DNA from: Symbiodinium sp. CCMP2592
Taxonomy: Eukaryota > Sar > Dinophyceae > Suessiales > Symbiodiniaceae
DNA: 64,000 nucleotides
Assembly: GCA_905221615.1 (NCBI GenBank)
Contig: CAJNDT010006147.1
Coordinates: forward strand, 1,331,652 to 1,395,651
Direction of reading: 5' to 3'
The notes beneath the pieces were generated by a model, which had not been told where the DNA came from, did not search any database, and saw nothing but the letters and a program-made list of their open reading frames with translations. A program made the translations under genes and the position numbers. Of this stretch, positions 51,997 through 62,093 are shown piece after piece (position 1 is the stretch's first letter; every line of letters begins with the position of its first letter).

Positions 51997-51998
51997 TG
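51655..51998. repeat. (CTAC)n and (TAC)n array
   Basis: CTACCTACCTACC, then TAC repeats with regular TATT interruptions (TACTACTACTATT) every 12-18 bp. The 133-codon Thr/Tyr frame is an artefact. Confidence 0.95.
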
Positions 51999-52049
51999 AC
52001 TGCGGGGTTGCGTGGATCCTCTGGTTTCGTCGGTATGAAGCTTAGCAGT

Positions 52050-52141
52050 AGCAGTGTAGGGACATGCGAAGGATGTCGATGCTGCAGCAAGAGCAGGAGG
52101 ACCCGGAGGGCCCCGGGATCGGCTTCTGGGCTCCTGTTAAA
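52050..52141 (+). CDS. Micro-exon 19
   Basis: The frame reads DMRRMSMLQQEQEDPEGPGI then GFWAPVKGM and a stop. It lies between two large triplet arrays. Confidence 0.4.
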
Positions 52142-52451
52142 GGGATGTAACTTAAGCTACCAGAATTGGGATCTATGAAGGTTCCTTGAAGGGGTTTTAA
52201 TTTACGCTAATATAGCTTCCTTTTTATGGCAACTTAAATCGAATCCCTTCACAAGATAGAGTTTACTCCTAGTTCATCCTTTGTTGCTGAGCCAACTCTA
52301 TATTCGGATCCCTAAGGCAACCCAAAAAAAAGTTACTGTACAACGGGGACGCTGACTAGGGCCTAGGGTGCATGGGGTTCGGAGCTATAGGTTTGGGTTT
52401 ATCGTGCAAATCCTGTTTCGACACGGATGCACAGTTGGGTATGCTGACTTC

Positions 52452-52576
52452 TACTACGACTACTATTGCTCCTGCTACTACTACTACTGTTGCTGCTACT
52501 ACTACTGCTGCTGCTGCTACTACTACTGCTACTACTACTACTAATCTTCCGACAACTACTACTACAACTCCTATCG

Positions 52577-52647
<71 letters not shown>

Positions 52648-52780
52648 GCTACTGCTACTGCTACTGCTACCGCTACCGCTACTGCTACTGCTACTGCTAC
52701 TGCTACTCCTACTCCTACTGCTACTGCTACTGCTACTGCTACTGCTACTGCTACTGCTACTGCCACTACTACTCCTACTT

Positions 52781-52843
<63 letters not shown>

Positions 52844-52962
52844 CTGCTGATGATGCTGCTGCTGCTGCTGCTAACACATACTCCGAATTACTACCACCAC
52901 TACGACTACGACAACATGAGGATGACGACGACTAGTATAGCTGCTGCTGCTGCTACCAGCGC
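52452..52962. repeat. (TAC/TGC)n array, about 500 bp
   Basis: TACTACTAC blocks alternate with TACTGC blocks and scattered CCTACT. Frames encode Thr/Ala, Leu or Val homopolymers. Confidence 0.95.
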
Positions 52963-53142
52963 CACAGTCTCGCTCCTTGGCTTGTAGGACGTCGCCGGGG
53001 GGTTAGGGGTTTAGGGTTTAATTAGGGTTTAGGGTCACAAGGTTTGTGTAGGAATTGAGGGTTTAGTGCTTCTATCCCTTATACAAACTGTGCTGCTTCT
53101 ACTGCCAGGTTAGGCTAAGAATAGCTTCGTGGAGAACTTGGC

Positions 53143-53246
53143 ACGCGGCTGCAGGAGAGCTGGCTACTGGAGCAAGAGACTGCGGCTACATTCGCCACCT
53201 GGCCTGACAAGAGTAACCACGCCCTAGTCTTGGAAGCTGCTGAATG
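53143..53246 (+). CDS. Coiled-coil exon 20
   Basis: The frame reads LGTRLQESWLLEQETAATFA then TWPDKSNHALVLEAAE and a stop. Confidence 0.5.
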
Positions 53247-53921
53247 ACCAAGCCTCCATGTCCGAAATTTGGTTTCCAAGTATACCAGCTCCCGAAAATC
53301 ATCCAGCCTGCTTGTGTGTAGCTTCTGACGCTGAGTCAGATTGTTCAGGATCTAGAGGTCAGGAACCGTAATCCCTAAACCCCTAATGGCTACACTCCTA
53401 AAACCTTCAATCCCTAAACCCTACATGAAGACTCCAAAAAGGAACTGTGGCCCGGCTCAGTAACAGGTTGTTCAGCAGGTTCTCATTATTAGGGTTTAGG
53501 GTTTAGGGTTTAGCCCCGTTTTGCGCTACAATAACGCTTGTATAGTCCTAAAGGTTAACCGTTGGTTCCTCATGGATACTGGGCCATTAAGGTTTTTGGT
53601 CACACAGTGACGCTACAGTTGGCAAAACTCCATACCCCACCTTTCAACGACCAAGACCTTCAACGACCAAAACCTTCTTGTAGGGATATTCTTAACAAAT
53701 TTAATATGATGGCTTTTAAGGTAGAGCCTAAACCACCCTAAAGACTAAACGCCGCGCCCAAAGAATCCCAGAGCGCGAACCTACAAGACACTCCCGCTTC
53801 CGAAAGCACGGAACCATATACCAAGCCATCGAACCCTATGGGGTTTAGGGTTTAGGGTCCTATACAGCCTGTATCCTAAACCCTGAACCGTTAAAAGCCC
53901 CACAAGACTCGTTTACAGGAT

Positions 53922-53967
53922 TCCGAACACTTACCCGGAACGCCGCATCCCTCCGGAGTGAGATTTC
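53922..53967 (+). CDS. Micro-exon 21
   Basis: After TTTACAG, the frame reads FRTLTRNAASLRSEI and ends in G-rich heptads. C-rich heptads precede it. Confidence 0.35.
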
Positions 53968-54277
53968 GGGTTTAGGGTTCCCTAAGAGCCCACCATACCA
54001 GCAACACATTTTCTGGCAATGGTTTCAAGGTTTTGGTGCTATAGGGCCCACACTGGAGACCGTAAACTTTGAGATTAAGAGAACGAAGCTCAGATAGTTG
54101 GTAATTAGTGCTCCGCTTTGGGATTCCTTACATCTGCTCCCAAGACTTTGTTCGAACTCACCCGCTGAGATTAAAGCCCAAACCAGCCCTAAACCCCCAT
54201 ACCTTAAACGAAGACCACCTTCCGCAAGGAGCCCCTAAACCCCTAAACCTTAAACGAAGACCTTCTTCCGCAAGGAG

Positions 54278-54340
54278 CTGGCGAGGTCTCTGAATTCAGG
54301 CCGGCCAGGGCGCTCTGGGAGTTCAGGAAGAGGTGGTGGC
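54278..54340 (+). CDS. Micro-exon 22
   Basis: The frame reads ELARSLNSGRPGRSGSSGRG then GGQ. Upstream, the sequence CCTTAAACGAAGACC...CTTCCGCAAGGAG is tandemly duplicated (about 54205-54230 and 54248-54275). Confidence 0.35.
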
Positions 54341-54698
54341 CAGGGCTTAGGGTTGAGGGTTAATAAGGGTTTAGGGTTGATTTGTGTCTCCAAACCCTAC
54401 AAAATAGTAGGTTAGGACCCCTTAATTAATTAGAGGGTAGAACCCTTAAAACGGTAGGTTTTCGGATCCCAAGGGAGGGTTTAGGATTTAAACGTCCTAT
54501 CCTTGCTGTCACCTTTGGAGGATCTTGCTCCTGCTCTTGCTCCTGGAAACCCCGCAACCCAAATTAGGCTTTCAAAGGCGGGGATGAGTGCAACGGATAT
54601 TCTTTATATAGATACTTCTGGGCCGAAGTCTATGCTATTTGGGCTCATGGAGTCGTAGGCTCTGAGCGCGTGAGTGTAGAGGCCTGGGTTTGTTCAAA

Positions 54699-55194
54699 AG
54701 GGCAAGTTATGATTCCCCCGGCCAGCAGGATGTCCTTAAGAGTCAGGGCCGTAATTTGCACCAGGTTACCGAACAGATTCAAGCTCTAGACAAGAAACAG
54801 GAGGACATGTCCCGCCAGCACGGCCGCCTCCAGTCCAGACTGGATGACATGGAGGCGGAGGTCCGAGAACTTCGGGAACGCTCCTTGAGCCCATCACCTC
54901 ACGGCCATGCAGGTAACCCTCAGAACCTCAGCCCACGCAGCACGGCGGCAGGAAGCAGCTTTCCAGGTCGTCCCATTGTGGACGACCTGCAGATCGTGGT
55001 CGGAGGGTGGAAAGAAGCTCGTAAGGCCGATGTAGAAAACGAGGTCAGGCGGCTCTTTACGGCAATTGATGCTTCGGCACTTCTTCAGCATATGCACGTA
55101 CCGTTTGTACGTACAAATTTTGCCCGCATTCAGCTGCTCTTCCCTAGCCCACAACTGCAGGAACGACGACGCATTCAGACCCTGGTGGCATGGT
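54699..55194 (+). CDS. Exon with coiled coil and a WKEAR-type block (LINE/EEP-associated N-terminus)
   Basis: About 165 codons. An N-terminal coiled coil (LHQVTEQIQALDKKQEDMSR, then LQSRLDDMEAEVRELRERS) is followed by a Ser/Pro linker. Then comes DDLQIVVGGWKEARKADVEN, EVRRLFTAIDASALLQ and FVRTNFARIQLLFPSPQLQE. The exon ends GGCATG before a GTAGTG donor. I associate a coiled coil followed by VVGGWxEARxxDVxxEVRRLF with dinoflagellate proteins preceding endonuclease-exonuclease-phosphatase or reverse-transcriptase domains. No such domain follows within the window, so this is either a truncated retroelement or a domesticated exon. Confidence 0.7.
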
Positions 55195-55243
55195 AGTGAG
55201 ACTCGCGGTTCTTCGCTTGTGCTGTAATTCCCCGAGTTCCATA

Positions 55244-55336
55244 TGGGTGGTTGTCAAAATTGGGGTCCCCTTGTTGGGTACCTTAAATATTAGGTGCCGC
55301 ATTATATTAAGGACCCAAAAAGGGACCCTAATTTGG
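55244..55336. mobile_element. MITE family M6, right end truncated
   Basis: GGGTGGTTGTCAAAATTGGG on the left, and AAAAAGGGACCCTAATTTGG on the right. The terminal TTGACAACCACCC is replaced by GGAG. It lies about 50 bp after the exon donor. Confidence 0.75.
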
Positions 55337-55860
55337 AGGAGTTCTTTCATGTGCTCGGGCTTCAGCCTCATGCCGTCATGATCTGACGACAGGCAGCTTC
55401 CAGCGTGATGCCACGCCGCCGTGCTCACCGCAGTTCTTGCCTGCTTGCATTAGGCTTGTAGGTTGGGAGTGCAGCAGAGGGGATGAGTACGCATGGCGCT
55501 AATTTAAGTTTGAAGAAATTCGTGTAGCGGAAGAGCCAATCGAGAGTGCAAGACGCTACTGTAAAGCGATGTAGAGTCCTGTTGTCCAAACCAGCAATGC
55601 TAGGCACATTCATGAGCACAGAACAAGACTGTGCGTCCTGTGGCTGTGGGTTGAATTTGTGCAGGGCGGTAATTAATTGGGGAATTGCCAGCGCCGTAGA
55701 TGCCTTGGAACCCCCAGGGCTTTTGTTAAACCGGAGACGTTGACAGTCCCGACATGCATATTTACAGTTTTTGCTTCGCTTCTTTAAAGTGCCTGCAAGA
55801 TGTATGTAACAAAAACTAATACGTCGACTTTCCCACGCACGCCTGGCACTCCTTGCACTA
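55336..55860. other. Possible small exon, otherwise unassigned
   Basis: The frame EFFHVLGLQPHAVMI (55338-55386) directly follows the M6 right end and might continue the upstream exon. The rest, including an open minus-strand frame at 55425-55904, is unsupported. Confidence 0.25.
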
Positions 55861-55961
55861 ACCCAAAGGGTCCAAGTACTTCGTAGATATATTTCGGCCC
55901 CCAAAATATATATCAGAGTATACTATACTACACTACACGACACGATTACTGGACCCTCTGG
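55861..55961. mobile_element. MITE family M9, diverged right arm
   Basis: ACCCAAAGGGTCCAAGTACT on the left and GATTACTGGACCCTCTGG on the right. Confidence 0.6.
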
Positions 55962-55969
55962 CCGTGCCA

Positions 55970-56042
55970 GGAGCATGTACCGCACGCCACGGCGCCGTCA
56001 AACTGCTCCCCAGGCAGAGCATATCTTCGGTTCCCCAGTTCG
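55970..56042 (+). CDS. Possible micro-exon
   Basis: The frame reads MYRTPRRRQTAPQAEHIFGS then PV. It begins 10 bp after an M9 copy and ends before G-rich heptads. Confidence 0.35.
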
Positions 56043-56238
56043 GGTTTGGGGTTTAGGGTTTATAGGGTTTAGGTGCTCTTGTAGTACCCTTTTTGCTCGT
56101 TTTTCTTTGTAAGTTCCCTTATCTAGGCCAAACAGAAGGAAGCAAGATACCTTTGTTATGAGGGGGGATCCATTCTGAGGGGGGGGGGGGTAGCGGCACA
56201 AAGCCTACGTTTCTTAAGGGCAATGCAGAAGGAAATCA

Positions 56239-56344
56239 TACGGTTGATGCTATAAACCCTGCATTGCCCATAATAAGGAATATACCGTAATTCCCATAGT
56301 TTCGGGTCCTTAATGGTAATGCAGGATTTATATCATCAGCAATA
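56239..56344. mobile_element. MITE family M3
   Basis: TACGGTTGATGCTATAAACC on the left and GGATTTATATCATCAGCA on the right. Confidence 0.8.
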
Positions 56345-56689
56345 GTAAGGAACTTCGAAAGCTGGTGCTTCTTAGGGTCGAGGCGTTTGTTCATACCACC
56401 ACTGTAAGAGCTGAGGTTCAATCTGGGGGTCCAATAGCCCAAAGCAGGGGCTGTCTTTTTAACCTAGACTCCTAGACCCCTAAACCCCTAATCCACAAAT
56501 CTAAACACGAAGCCCCTAAACCCTGTAAACCCACATTCGTATGCTTATATAGAGCCCTAGGTTCAGGCTTTGATTCGACGCCCGAAGTGCTAAGATTGGG
56601 TGCATGCAGCCTTCACTTTCTGGCTACTAGGGCTTATGAGGTTCCTTTGAGGGATCCGCAAGGGCTCTATAAGTGTGTTATAAGGGCTC

Positions 56690-56804
56690 TACTTGGAGAG
56701 TCATGTGCAGTTGTAAGTGGGGTTTATAAGTAGGACAACTACGGTTATAGCCGATATTACGGGACTTATACATCCACTTATAACTATCCAGGAACCTCCA
56801 AGTA
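56690..56804. mobile_element. MITE family M1
   Basis: ACTTGGAGAGTCATGTGCAG on the left and TATCCAGGAACCTCCAAGT on the right. Confidence 0.75.
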
Positions 56805-56825
56805 TAACGTACTCTCTAAAAGTAC

Positions 56826-56936
56826 TCCTGGAATGCGCAACCTACCTGAGTCATCTGAGGCCTGACGCGAAGCTTTTGATGCTTGAGCTATCTGACGAGT
56901 CCGGTTCACGGAACCTCCTGAAGAAGCCCGTTGGAT
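56826..56936 (+). CDS. Exon of an unknown gene
   Basis: The frame reads LLECATYLSHLRPDAKLLML then ELSDESGSRNLLKKPVG and a stop. It begins about 20 bp after an M1 element. Confidence 0.45.
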
Positions 56937-57070
56937 GATTGGATTAGACCATAATTATTTGGGCCTTTGCATCCAAAGAATCGACGTCTAGCGAGAAAAG
57001 TGCCCGGTAAGTTTACTTGCTGTGTAACGCTTCACAAAGTTTGGGAAAGCCTGAGTTCGTCAGGAATCCC

Positions 57071-57162
57071 TTACCCGAAGGGTCCCAAAGTACCTCAGTA
57101 GGTCAGTAGGGATTACTCCACGGCCGAAGTACGTACTTTTTGGATACATGGACCCCCAGGGC
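57071..57162. mobile_element. MITE family M8
   Basis: TACCCGAAGGGTCCCAAAGT on the left and GGATACATGGACCCCCAGGG on the right. Confidence 0.65.
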
Positions 57163-57411
57163 TTAAAATCATATACCCTGATTATTTTCTGCACGGCAAG
57201 CCTACTCTGTACATTCTAAACTCCAAGTATTATTACCATTATCGGTTTTGCAACTTAATAGTAAAACTGTTACTATCAGTATAGTATAGTCTTCTCCAAA
57301 ACTCAAAATCGATCCTAAACTCTACCCTAAACCCTAAACCCGATGCCCTGGCAGCCTATTGGGCTGAGCTATGTCCAGAGACCCTAAATCCTAAACCCAA
57401 AACCCCTAAAC

Positions 57412-57505
57412 TGGGTTGTGCTTTGGGGAATTTTTAATTTTCCTTATTTCCTGAAAAAGGGAACCTATTCATAAATAATTTTCAAATGGTTTAAAGCACA
57501 ACCCA
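57412..57505. mobile_element. MITE family M17 (TGGGTTGTGCTTT ends)
   Basis: TGGGTTGTGCTTTGGGGAAT on the left and GTTTAAAGCACAACCCA on the right. Single copy noticed. Confidence 0.75.
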
Positions 57506-57524
57506 TCAAACCCTAAACCCACAA

Positions 57525-57588
57525 AGCAGCAGGCAAGAGCATCGAGCGACGTCCGGAGTCGAGACGTCTATTTCCCTGCCGAGGCCCA
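57525..57588 (+). CDS. Micro-exon 23
   Basis: The frame reads QARASSDVRSRDVYFPAEAQ and a stop. C-rich heptads upstream, G-rich downstream. Confidence 0.35.
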
Positions 57589-57676
57589 GTAGGGTTTCGG
57601 GAAGTTTAGAGTTTTTTTGGGAAGTTTAGGGTTCAGGTCGGGGCCCTGTAGGGTTTAGGGAAGTTTAGGGTTTATA

Positions 57677-57793
57677 TACAGTAAACCTCAGAAAGTTGGA
57701 AACCGGATTAAGGCCAAATAGTCCTGACATTCCCAAAACATTACTCTTAAGGATTGAGGCCATGGGGTTTCCAACTTTTAGGCTTCTACTGTA
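57677..57793. mobile_element. MITE family M11, uninterrupted
   Basis: TACAGTAAACCTCAGAAAGT on the left and ACTTTTAGGCTTCTACTGTA on the right, with TTGGAAACC / GGTTTCCAA inside. Confidence 0.85.
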
Positions 57794-57898
57794 GGCAAGT
57801 TTAGGGTTCAGGTCGGGGCCCTGTAGGGTTTAGGGAAGTTTGGGGTGTATAGGGTTTAGGCCGAGGCCATGTATGGGTTTGGGCTTTAGGGAGTCGGG

Positions 57899-57967
57899 AC
57901 GTTTCTTTGCCTGCGGGGGCAAGAGAAATTGTCGGAAGAGGAAGAGGTCATGAGATTCCATGTAATG
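57899..57967 (+). CDS. Co-oriented helical exon
   Basis: The frame reads TFLCLRGQEKLSEEEEVMRF then HVMT before a GTATAT donor. Confidence 0.4.
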
Positions 57968-58257
57968 ACCGTATATACGAGAACAGGGACTCCCAGAATT
58001 CTCAGACCCAGGTATTGTAGGCTTCTGTGGATGAGAATTGAGGGCTTCCGGGGTAAGTTAGGGTTTATATAGGGTTGAAGGGTTTGGGGTTTTGGCTTTC
58101 GGGTTTTGGGTGTAGGGGTCTAGGGTTTTGAGGTTTGTGTTGAACAGCAGACCCGAAACCGAAAATTAACGACCCCTTCGCCTCCTCCTTCTCAGAAAGC
58201 AAGTTAAAAGAAGGAAAGAGTCCTAAACCTCCTTGTTGCAGAGCATGAGCTAGGAGG

Positions 58258-58530
58258 AGAAGGCCCGCTTCATGCGCCAGATGGAGCAAAGTCCGCTTTC
58301 AGGTGCAGCGGCCGGGTCCTCCCAAACACCTGCTCCAATCGCTGCTCCGGCATCGAGTCTTCCTGAGGACCCTATTGGGGAAACACTCGCTTCGGAGGCT
58401 ACGGCCCGCAGGTCGCGACACCAGCAGCGGCGCCGCCAAACAGGCCACCGGTTGCCCCCGCTTCAGCCCCCGCCGAACCCTGGACAAACCCATGGCCTAT
58501 CTGGGCCCTCAATGCCTAAACTTTAAACAT
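58258..58530 (+). CDS. Exon with short helix then Pro/Ala-rich tail
   Basis: The frame reads EEKARFMRQMEQSPLSGAAA then GSSQTPAPIAAPASSLPEDP and IGETLASEATARR. A second frame (VATPAAAPPNRPPVAPASA) is also Pro/Ala-rich, so a splice may shift frame near 58410. Confidence 0.4.
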
Positions 58531-58599
58531 CCCCAAACCCTAGATATTTTTCCCAAGCCCCAAAAACCCACATAACCGCATCAACCTCTATACTCCATG

Positions 58600-58630
58600 T
58601 GTGTATATATATATATACACACACACACGC
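58600..58630. repeat. (TA)n(CA)n microsatellite
   Basis: GTGTATATATATATATACAC followed by CA repeats. Confidence 0.9.
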
Positions 58631-58865
58631 ATAGCCCCAAAATATCATAATCCCTAAGTCCTAAACCCTAGCGGCCCTAGCCACTCCTATAAGTCTCAAA
58701 ACCCACAAGCATTCATACCGAATTTAAGGAAGCCAAGGAACACAAGACTCAATCCCTCAACCCTGAACCCCAACCCCCCCAAACCCTAAACCGCTACCAA
58801 TACCCTCAACCCTGAACCCCAAAGCTGCAATGTTGCGACTCCTTCGCCAACCCCAAAGGCATATC

Positions 58866-58967
58866 ATGGTCCATATATGCGACGATTAAGGAATTTAGGT
58901 CCGCAAAACAACCATCCCTATTATGGCTGCGGGGACCTAATTCCGCAATGGCAGTACGTATGGACCT
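58866..58967. mobile_element. MITE family M18 (ATGGTCCATATATGCG ends)
   Basis: CATGGTCCATATATGCGACG on the left and GGCAGTACGTATGGACC on the right. GGAATTTAGGTCCGC pairs with GGGGACCTAATTCC. Confidence 0.65.
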
Positions 58968-59002
58968 TAGGCCCTAAACCCTACACCCTCTGGGGCACAT
59001 CA

Positions 59003-59159
59003 TGGGAGTTTCCGAAAATGGGGGACCCTAATAGCGTACCCTAAATATTAGGATCCTAATCATAAGGACCCTAAATTAAGGTAACCCAAAATTTCGGTAG
59101 TACCCTTATAGCAACCCTTTATCGCAACCCTTAGGGTACCCCCTAATTTTCGGAAGCTT
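59003..59159. mobile_element. MITE family M7 abutting an exon
   Basis: TGGGAGTTTCCGAAAATGGG on the left and CCTAATTTTCGGAAGCTTA on the right. It is longer than other copies, with a second TTTCGG in the middle. Confidence 0.8.
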
Positions 59160-59247
59160 ATGGACTCCTTTGGCAATGGAGAGGCCGATCAGATACCTGA
59201 AGGAGGCCTGGCCCTGGAGGAGCTTTCCTTTATTTTTATGAGGGTTT
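59158..59247 (+). CDS. Exon after an M7 element
   Basis: The frame reads MDSFGNGEADQIPEGGLALE then ELSFIFMR. The AAG of the M7 right terminus (CGGAAG) can serve as the acceptor. A TTCAGGG/TTTAGGG array follows. Confidence 0.45.
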
Positions 59248-59249
59248 AT

Positions 59250-59405
59250 GGGTTCAGGGTTTAAGGGTTCAGGGGGTTCAGGGATTTAGGGGTTCAGGGT
59301 TTAAGGGTTCAGGGATTTAGGGGTTCAGGGATTTAGGGGTTCAGGGATTTAGGGGTTTAGGGATTTAGGGGTTCAGGGATTTAGGGGTTTAGGGATTTAG
59401 GGGTT
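59250..59405. repeat. TTCAGGGATTTAGGGG minisatellite
   Basis: Around nine tandem 16-18 bp units alternating TTCAGGG and ATTTAGGGG. This is a higher-order telomere-like array. Confidence 0.9.
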
Positions 59406-59547
59406 TAGTCAAGGACTTCGGAACACATGCTCAGACAGGCACCGTGCTTCTAGGCTGACACCGTGCCCGCTGGATCAAGTTTTAGGTGTCATGAAAGACA
59501 GGAAGAGTCATCGGTTCATGGGGCATAGTCTTGATTGAAGTGACATA

Positions 59548-59772
59548 ATGTCATGCGAGGACACAAACAATCAGGATTTAGACATGTCAGAGCCGCAGCC
59601 GATGTTTTCCGACGCCTTTCGCCGTCGTTTGGAGTCTGAAGTGCCGTGGGTATTCGACAAGCGGTACGAGGAGGACGAACCTACTGGGTTTATGAGACGC
59701 GAGCGATTGGTGCACGTTCTGGAATGGGGGCATCAGCTTTTGGCACGAGCCGTGGAATCTGAACCATCCTGA
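59548..59772 (+). CDS. Exon of a right-end gene
   Basis: The frame reads MSCEDTNNQDLDMSEPQPMF then SDAFRRRLESEVPWVFDKRY and EEDEPTGFMRRERLVHVLEW, GHQLLARAVESEPS. Good globular composition. An ATG at 59548 or an upstream splice are both possible. Function unknown. Confidence 0.55.
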   Translation: MSCEDTNNQDLDMSEPQPMFSDAFRRRLESEVPWVFDKRYEEDEPTGFMRRERLVHVLEWGHQLLARAVESEPS

Positions 59773-59988
59773 GTTTTTGACAAATCAGATTTTGCAGCAC
59801 AACTCCACACCCTCGCCACCTCCAATCTAAGCCCTTCTCAGGAAGGAATTTCGAGCACCTTCATCGAAGGGGTGGAGCTGAACGAGAGCCTCGAGCACGA
59901 GAGGGGTCAACTCCTTTGCCTCTTGCTCGCACTGGGTTGCTTAAGCAGCTCATATTTCCAGGGGCCTCCCCCACGGATTGAGGTCTGA
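59773..59988 (+). CDS. Exon of a right-end gene
   Basis: The frame reads DKSDFAAQLHTLATSNLSPS then QEGISSTFIEGVELNESLEH and ERGQLLCLLLALGCLSS. It lies one frame away from the preceding exon, with a TTTCCAG near its end. Confidence 0.45.
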   Translation, partial: VFDKSDFAAQLHTLATSNLSPSQEGISSTFIEGVELNESLEHERGQLLCLLLALGCLSSSYFQGPPPRIEV

Positions 59989-60101
59989 CGATGATTACGA
60001 GAATCCTGCCGGGAGGATTGCTGTACATGGCGAGACCCAGAAGCAATTGGCTTGCTAATGATTCATAGGATGGGCAGTTCCCCATGTTCATGTGCATCCC
60101 T

Positions 60102-60238
60102 GATCCATCATAAAGCTGAGGCCATTTCGGTATTACAACGGCACGGACGGAGTGAATATTGAGTACATCGCAGTGACTCGGCCATCGTTGTCGCATGGGC
60201 TATCTTCTGCTTCGTGTGATTCGGGCATGATCCAATGA
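60102..60238 (+). CDS. Exon of a right-end gene
   Basis: The frame reads IIKLRPFRYYNGTDGVNIEY then IAVTRPSLSHGLSSASCDSG and a stop. Confidence 0.4.
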
Positions 60239-60380
60239 CTTACTTCGTGAGGCTTTCCTGGCCGATATGGCGATGTTGTGTTCTTACATCCGGGTAAGAC
60301 TGGTGATCGTGATGCCACTGAAGTTCGCGGCCATCTTTGAAAAGCAGCCCGCCATGAAGGACTGCAAATATTCGGGTTAA
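60231..60380 (+). CDS. Exon of a right-end gene
   Basis: The frame reads NDLLREAFLADMAMLCSYIR then VRLVIVMPLKFAAIFEKQPA and MKDCKYSG. It overlaps the end of the previous frame, which suggests a splice or frameshift between them. Confidence 0.4.
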   Translation, partial: SNDLLREAFLADMAMLCSYIRVRLVIVMPLKFAAIFEKQPAMKDCKYSG

Positions 60381-60625
60381 AGGAATCAAGAACTGATGCG
60401 ATAATTTATGCTGAGTAGACCTTATCCAAGACAGGACGCAGCCGAGCGATTCGGGTTCTTGAAAGCATGCTTTCCGGATGCTGCTTTCGGCAGCAGCAAC
60501 CAGCATCTCGTTGTGCATTTGGGCTGGTCTTTGGTTGTGGCTGTTCTGTTGCTATGATCAAGACAGAAACCAAGGAATGTGACGATGCTCTGGGGCAGCG
60601 ATCGCTTGTTGATTAAGGGCATCAA

Positions 60626-61285
60626 ATGCATTGCAAGCAAACTGCTTGTGGTGTTGCTTGGAAGCAATGCTTAATTATTCTGGAGCTTGTGTCCATGTTC
60701 AAATTCTTGTGTGGCTGTTTGGTTTCAGCACTTAGGTTCCGCTCGTCGTTGGCGAACAAGAAAAACGGCACTTTGGTGGTGATGCCGAACGACGGCACCG
60801 AGGTGACGGGGACCTACGTTTACTGTGCCGCTTGGGTGCAACTTGCAGTTCTGTGTGGCATTGTGTCGGTTCGCTTTGCTGCCTGGTTTTGGTCACTATG
60901 CCTGATTGAGGTAGTAGACCTCTTGTTGATGAGACACCGGCGAACGGTGGATTCCTTGTTGTCGTGGAACTGGGCGAGAGCATTCAGCATGTTGGCCCTG
61001 GACCTCTTCAAGCAGGCCCGACCGGAGGAGGGTTCGCACACGCAGCAGCCGGTAGTCAGTGACTTGGAATAACTTAGCATTCGCTCATTCTCGTCGGTTC
61101 ATTGCGAGGACTTGGATAACTGCTACATGCTGAGCAAGCGAGATGCTGACTTACGCCGCGATGGCCGGAAGCAGGACTTCAAATTCGAGGCTGCATTCGG
61201 GCGATCTACATTTCAACTGTGCCTCTTGGTTTCGCAATGGCTGGGGAGCATCGTGCCAGTGTGCAGGCCCACGATTTTATTGTGA
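60626..61285 (+). CDS. Continuous frame with one in-frame TAA, hydrophobic segments
   Basis: The 60626 frame runs to TAA at 61070-61072 and stays open in the same frame to 61283. Before the stop, it has hydrophobic stretches (WVQLAVLCGIVSVRFAAWFW, then SLCLIEVVDLLLM). After it comes LSIRSFSSVHCEDLDNCYML and SKRDADLRRDGRKQDFKFEA, then AFGRSTFQLCLLVSQWLGSI. Either two exons flank a small intron, or one exon carries a nonsense mutation. Possible membrane protein. Confidence 0.45.
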
Positions 61286-61366
61286 CGCGGCCCCTGGGAC
61301 CTTCGATTGTGATCGTGTCGCGACTGCACATATTGTGGAAGCTTCGTTTGTGTCTGCTTCCCCCAC
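61266..61366 (+). CDS. Possible exon
   Basis: After GTGCAG the frame reads HDFIVTRPLGPSIVIVSRLH then ILWKLRLCLLPP. A longer overlapping frame (61143-61565) competes. Confidence 0.35.
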
Positions 61367-61565
61367 AATCAATACTAATTTACTTAATGCTCCCCAAATG
61401 CACAGTTCTGTAGAGCCCCTAGTTCCAGACACGAAGGGGAGGGAGAATGGGCATTTCTGTGCTGAGTCCACCCCGCCGACCTTCGTGGATATGCTGGGCG
61501 AGGACTGCCTCGCTTTGCAACTTTCGGGGGTCTATGTTAGTGGGAAAGAGCGACCTAGAACTTAG

Positions 61566-61682
61566 GTAACTGACGGCTCTTCTGAATCTGTGGAGATGCC
61601 TGGCTTTGCTTCTGCAGGAGTGGGAAGTGCTCCCACCCGCTTGACGGCGATGGTTCCGTTGCTCGGATTGCACCACGACTGA
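61566..61682 (+). CDS. Possible exon with stop
   Basis: The frame reads VTDGSSESVEMPGFASAGVG then SAPTRLTAMVPLLGLHHD and TGA. Confidence 0.35.
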   Translation, partial: VTDGSSESVEMPGFASAGVGSAPTRLTAMVPLLGLHHD

Positions 61683-61835
61683 CGGTTTGACACGAGTAAT
61701 GTACTAAGCAAAGTCGATGCGATGTTTGCCATGGATTATTGAACCAATGAAAATCATATGCCTTAGGACATTGGGTTCATTCCTTAGCAATGGCCGGCTT
61801 GCTTCGTAGCCTCCCCTCCTGCTTCTGTGCGACAC

Positions 61836-61886
61836 AGACACACACACACAAACACACGGGCACAAGTGCACGCACACCCGCACACA
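61836..61886. repeat. (CA)n microsatellite
   Basis: Interrupted CA and CACG repeats. Confidence 0.9.
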
Positions 61887-61908
61887 CCTTCCTCTTTTCA
61901 CTTTCTGC

Positions 61909-62093
61909 AGCTTCACTATCTGAGGTGATATTCGGATCGGACACGGGCTCCGGTTATGCTTATGATGGGATATGGCAGATCAATCTTGGAAATTTTGGTG
62001 ATTCGATCGATGATTATGATGATTATCTCCGATTATCCGATAATCTGGCCGGGGGATTGCAGGCTGCTTGGATTGAATATCGGATTGAATCTA
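61909..62093 (+). CDS. Exon rich in Asp, Tyr and Gly
   Basis: After TTCTGCAG the frame reads SLSEVIFGSDTGSGYAYDGI then WQINLGNFGDSIDDYDDYLR and LSDNLAGGLQAAWIEYRIES. GATGATTATGATGATTATC-type repetition underlies the Asp/Tyr tract. An overlapping frame is Met/Ile-rich and less likely. Confidence 0.45.
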
